Positions 63,296 through 64,000 of a stretch of DNA of 64,000 nucleotides are shown here, one piece after another. A model generated the notes under the pieces. That model searched no databases and was not told the origin of the DNA. It worked only from the letters and a program-made list of their open reading frames with translations. The stretch comes from Marinobacter shengliensis (lineage in GTDB: Bacteria > Pseudomonadota > Gammaproteobacteria > Pseudomonadales > Oleiphilaceae): assembly GCF_003007715.1 (NCBI RefSeq), contig NZ_PXNO01000027.1, positions 1 to 64,000 on the forward strand, read 5' to 3'. Positions within the stretch are counted from its first letter, which is position 1, and each line of letters begins with the position of its first letter. A program made the position numbers and the translations under genes.

Positions 63296-64000
63296 ATAAA
63301 AATGCGTTAGCGATGCTCTTATTCAAATCTTGAATATGTTTCTTGTGATTTGAATTAACGATTTCTAAAGTCTGATCTATCAAATTTGCAATTTTTTCCT
63401 GATGAAACTTAGGGGGCTTGGGGATTAGTACTTGCTTGAAAACATCAGTACTTAGCCGACAAGTCCCATGAGTTGCTGTCGTGACTTTAGAGAGAAAAAG
63501 ATCCGCATTATGAATGAGCCAGTGCAGAACGAATCTAGGTGAAAAGTCTTCAGATAAGACCAACGCCTTGATATCTTGATTAAATGTCGATGTTTGGTGC
63601 GTAATCCCCACAGGAAAGGTATGTGCTAAAATCATTCCCCTAACGACAATAAGGATTGTATTTTCGTCCACAGAGCGAGTGCCGTTCCGGGCTCCTTCTT
63701 CTGTAACTGTTAATAAAGACTTTTTCAGCTCCGGAGATTTCATATCTTTAGGACTGAACCACGGAATATTTCCGTCCCAATACGTCTCCTTTGATTTCGA
63801 TGGGGTGCCCCCACTTTGCCAATGTCCAACTTCCCACAGCGGAACTTGTTTCCACGTTTTGGAAGGTGATCCGAGATTTTCTGGAATACTATTATTTGAG
63901 AAGAGATGGTGCCGTAAATTTTTTATTAATAACTGGCCACTCGTGGTCAAAGAGTCAAATTTTTCAGAGACTTTTAGAGCCTGTTTAAGAATTGCAGCCA
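63288..64000 (-). CDS. hsdS: Type I restriction specificity subunit HsdS, C-terminal part (runs off window)
   Basis: Only the C-terminal part is inside the window: the frame stays open to position 64000 (…LKQALKVSEKFDSLTTSGQLLIKNLRHHLF), so TTG 63950 is an internal codon, not the start. Visible are the central conserved helix, the second target-recognition domain (WKQVPLWEVGHWQSGGTPS, YWDGNIPWFSPKDM) and the C-terminal conserved helix region (HQEKIANLIDQTLEIVN). It sets DNA target specificity together with the first domain, which lies outside. Overlaps hsdR by 8 bases. Confidence 0.9.
   Translation of the reverse strand, partial: AAILKQALKVSEKFDSLTTSGQLLIKNLRHHLFSNNSIPENLGSPSKTWKQVPLWEVGHWQSGGTPSKSKETYWDGNIPWFSPKDMKSPELKKSLLTVTEEGARNGTRSVDENTILIVVRGMILAHTFPVGITHQTSTFNQDIKALVLSEDFSPRFVLHWLIHNADLFLSKVTTATHGTCRLSTDVFKQVLIPKPPKFHQEKIANLIDQTLEIVNSNHKKHIQDLNKSIANAFLFD

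Noticed and set aside
63288..63950. Complete short HsdS starting at TTG 63950
   Set aside because: The frame is open to the window edge with HsdS-like residues upstream, so the apparent start is internal.

Overview
The window looks like chromosome of a Marinobacter-like marine gammaproteobacterium. This rests on the gene content (complete liu leucine-catabolism operon, ilvGMD with an attenuator, cyanate utilisation genes, DjlA, AlkB, GGDEF and HD-GYP proteins) and on the style of the core proteins; no rRNA or tRNA marker is present, so the genus is an inference.

Layout. (1) 1-1929: the edge of an integron cassette array read on the minus strand, with three attC sites whose core boxes pair exactly as integron theory predicts. 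The cassettes encode a membrane-anchored unknown, a HEPN-like protein and a secreted Rap1a/Tai-like protein. No integrase lies beside the array. (2) 2316-12002, minus strand: liuR-liuA-liuB-liuC-liuD-liuE, an AhpD-like gene and an acyl-CoA ligase, together taking isovaleryl-CoA to acetoacetate and acetyl-CoA. A MerR-type operator sits at 12037-12052. (3) 12104-15671, plus strand: hydroxyacyl-CoA dehydrogenase, acyl-CoA dehydrogenase and thiolase, a matching beta-oxidation set divergent from liuR. (4) 16250-23962: an SNF-family symporter; a sigma54 activator with two PAS domains; and, divergent from it, a cyanate/nitrate-type ABC transporter plus cyanase behind a sigma54 promoter and three tandem dyads. 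The transporter binding-protein gene carries an in-frame amber codon. (5) 24457-28617, minus strand: ilvL-ilvG-ilvM-ilvD, with a Val/Leu/Ile-rich leader peptide and attenuator too short for ordinary ORF calling. (6) 28703-46482: housekeeping and signalling genes: RND efflux pair, truC, GGDEF sensor, amidase, ICMT-like methyltransferase, djlA, HD-GYP sensor, alkB, SulP transporter, tandem UspA, phospholipase D-family lipoprotein. (7) 46743-64000: a defence island that reads as more AT-rich than the rest: HTH protein, Phd-like antitoxin with Abi-alpha, HEPN protein, a RavA/ViaA-type MoxR-VWA pair with an unusual N-terminal module, McrBC with an EVE-like domain inside the McrB ATPase, a membrane/HEPN-like pair, and type I restriction genes hsdR and hsdS (hsdS runs off the window).

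Two families of structured repeats occupy the spacers between operons. One is a pair of long perfect palindromes with a shared core but different arms (4667-4772 and 10153-10254). The other is a double-hairpin element of about 392 bp with short terminal inverted repeats, present in three full copies, one internally deleted copy and one half copy between 14.1 and 26.4 kb. Both hairpins of each element share a 22-base loop in opposite orientation. This second family, the sigma54-controlled cyanate operon and the defence island are the most promising places to look for something undescribed.
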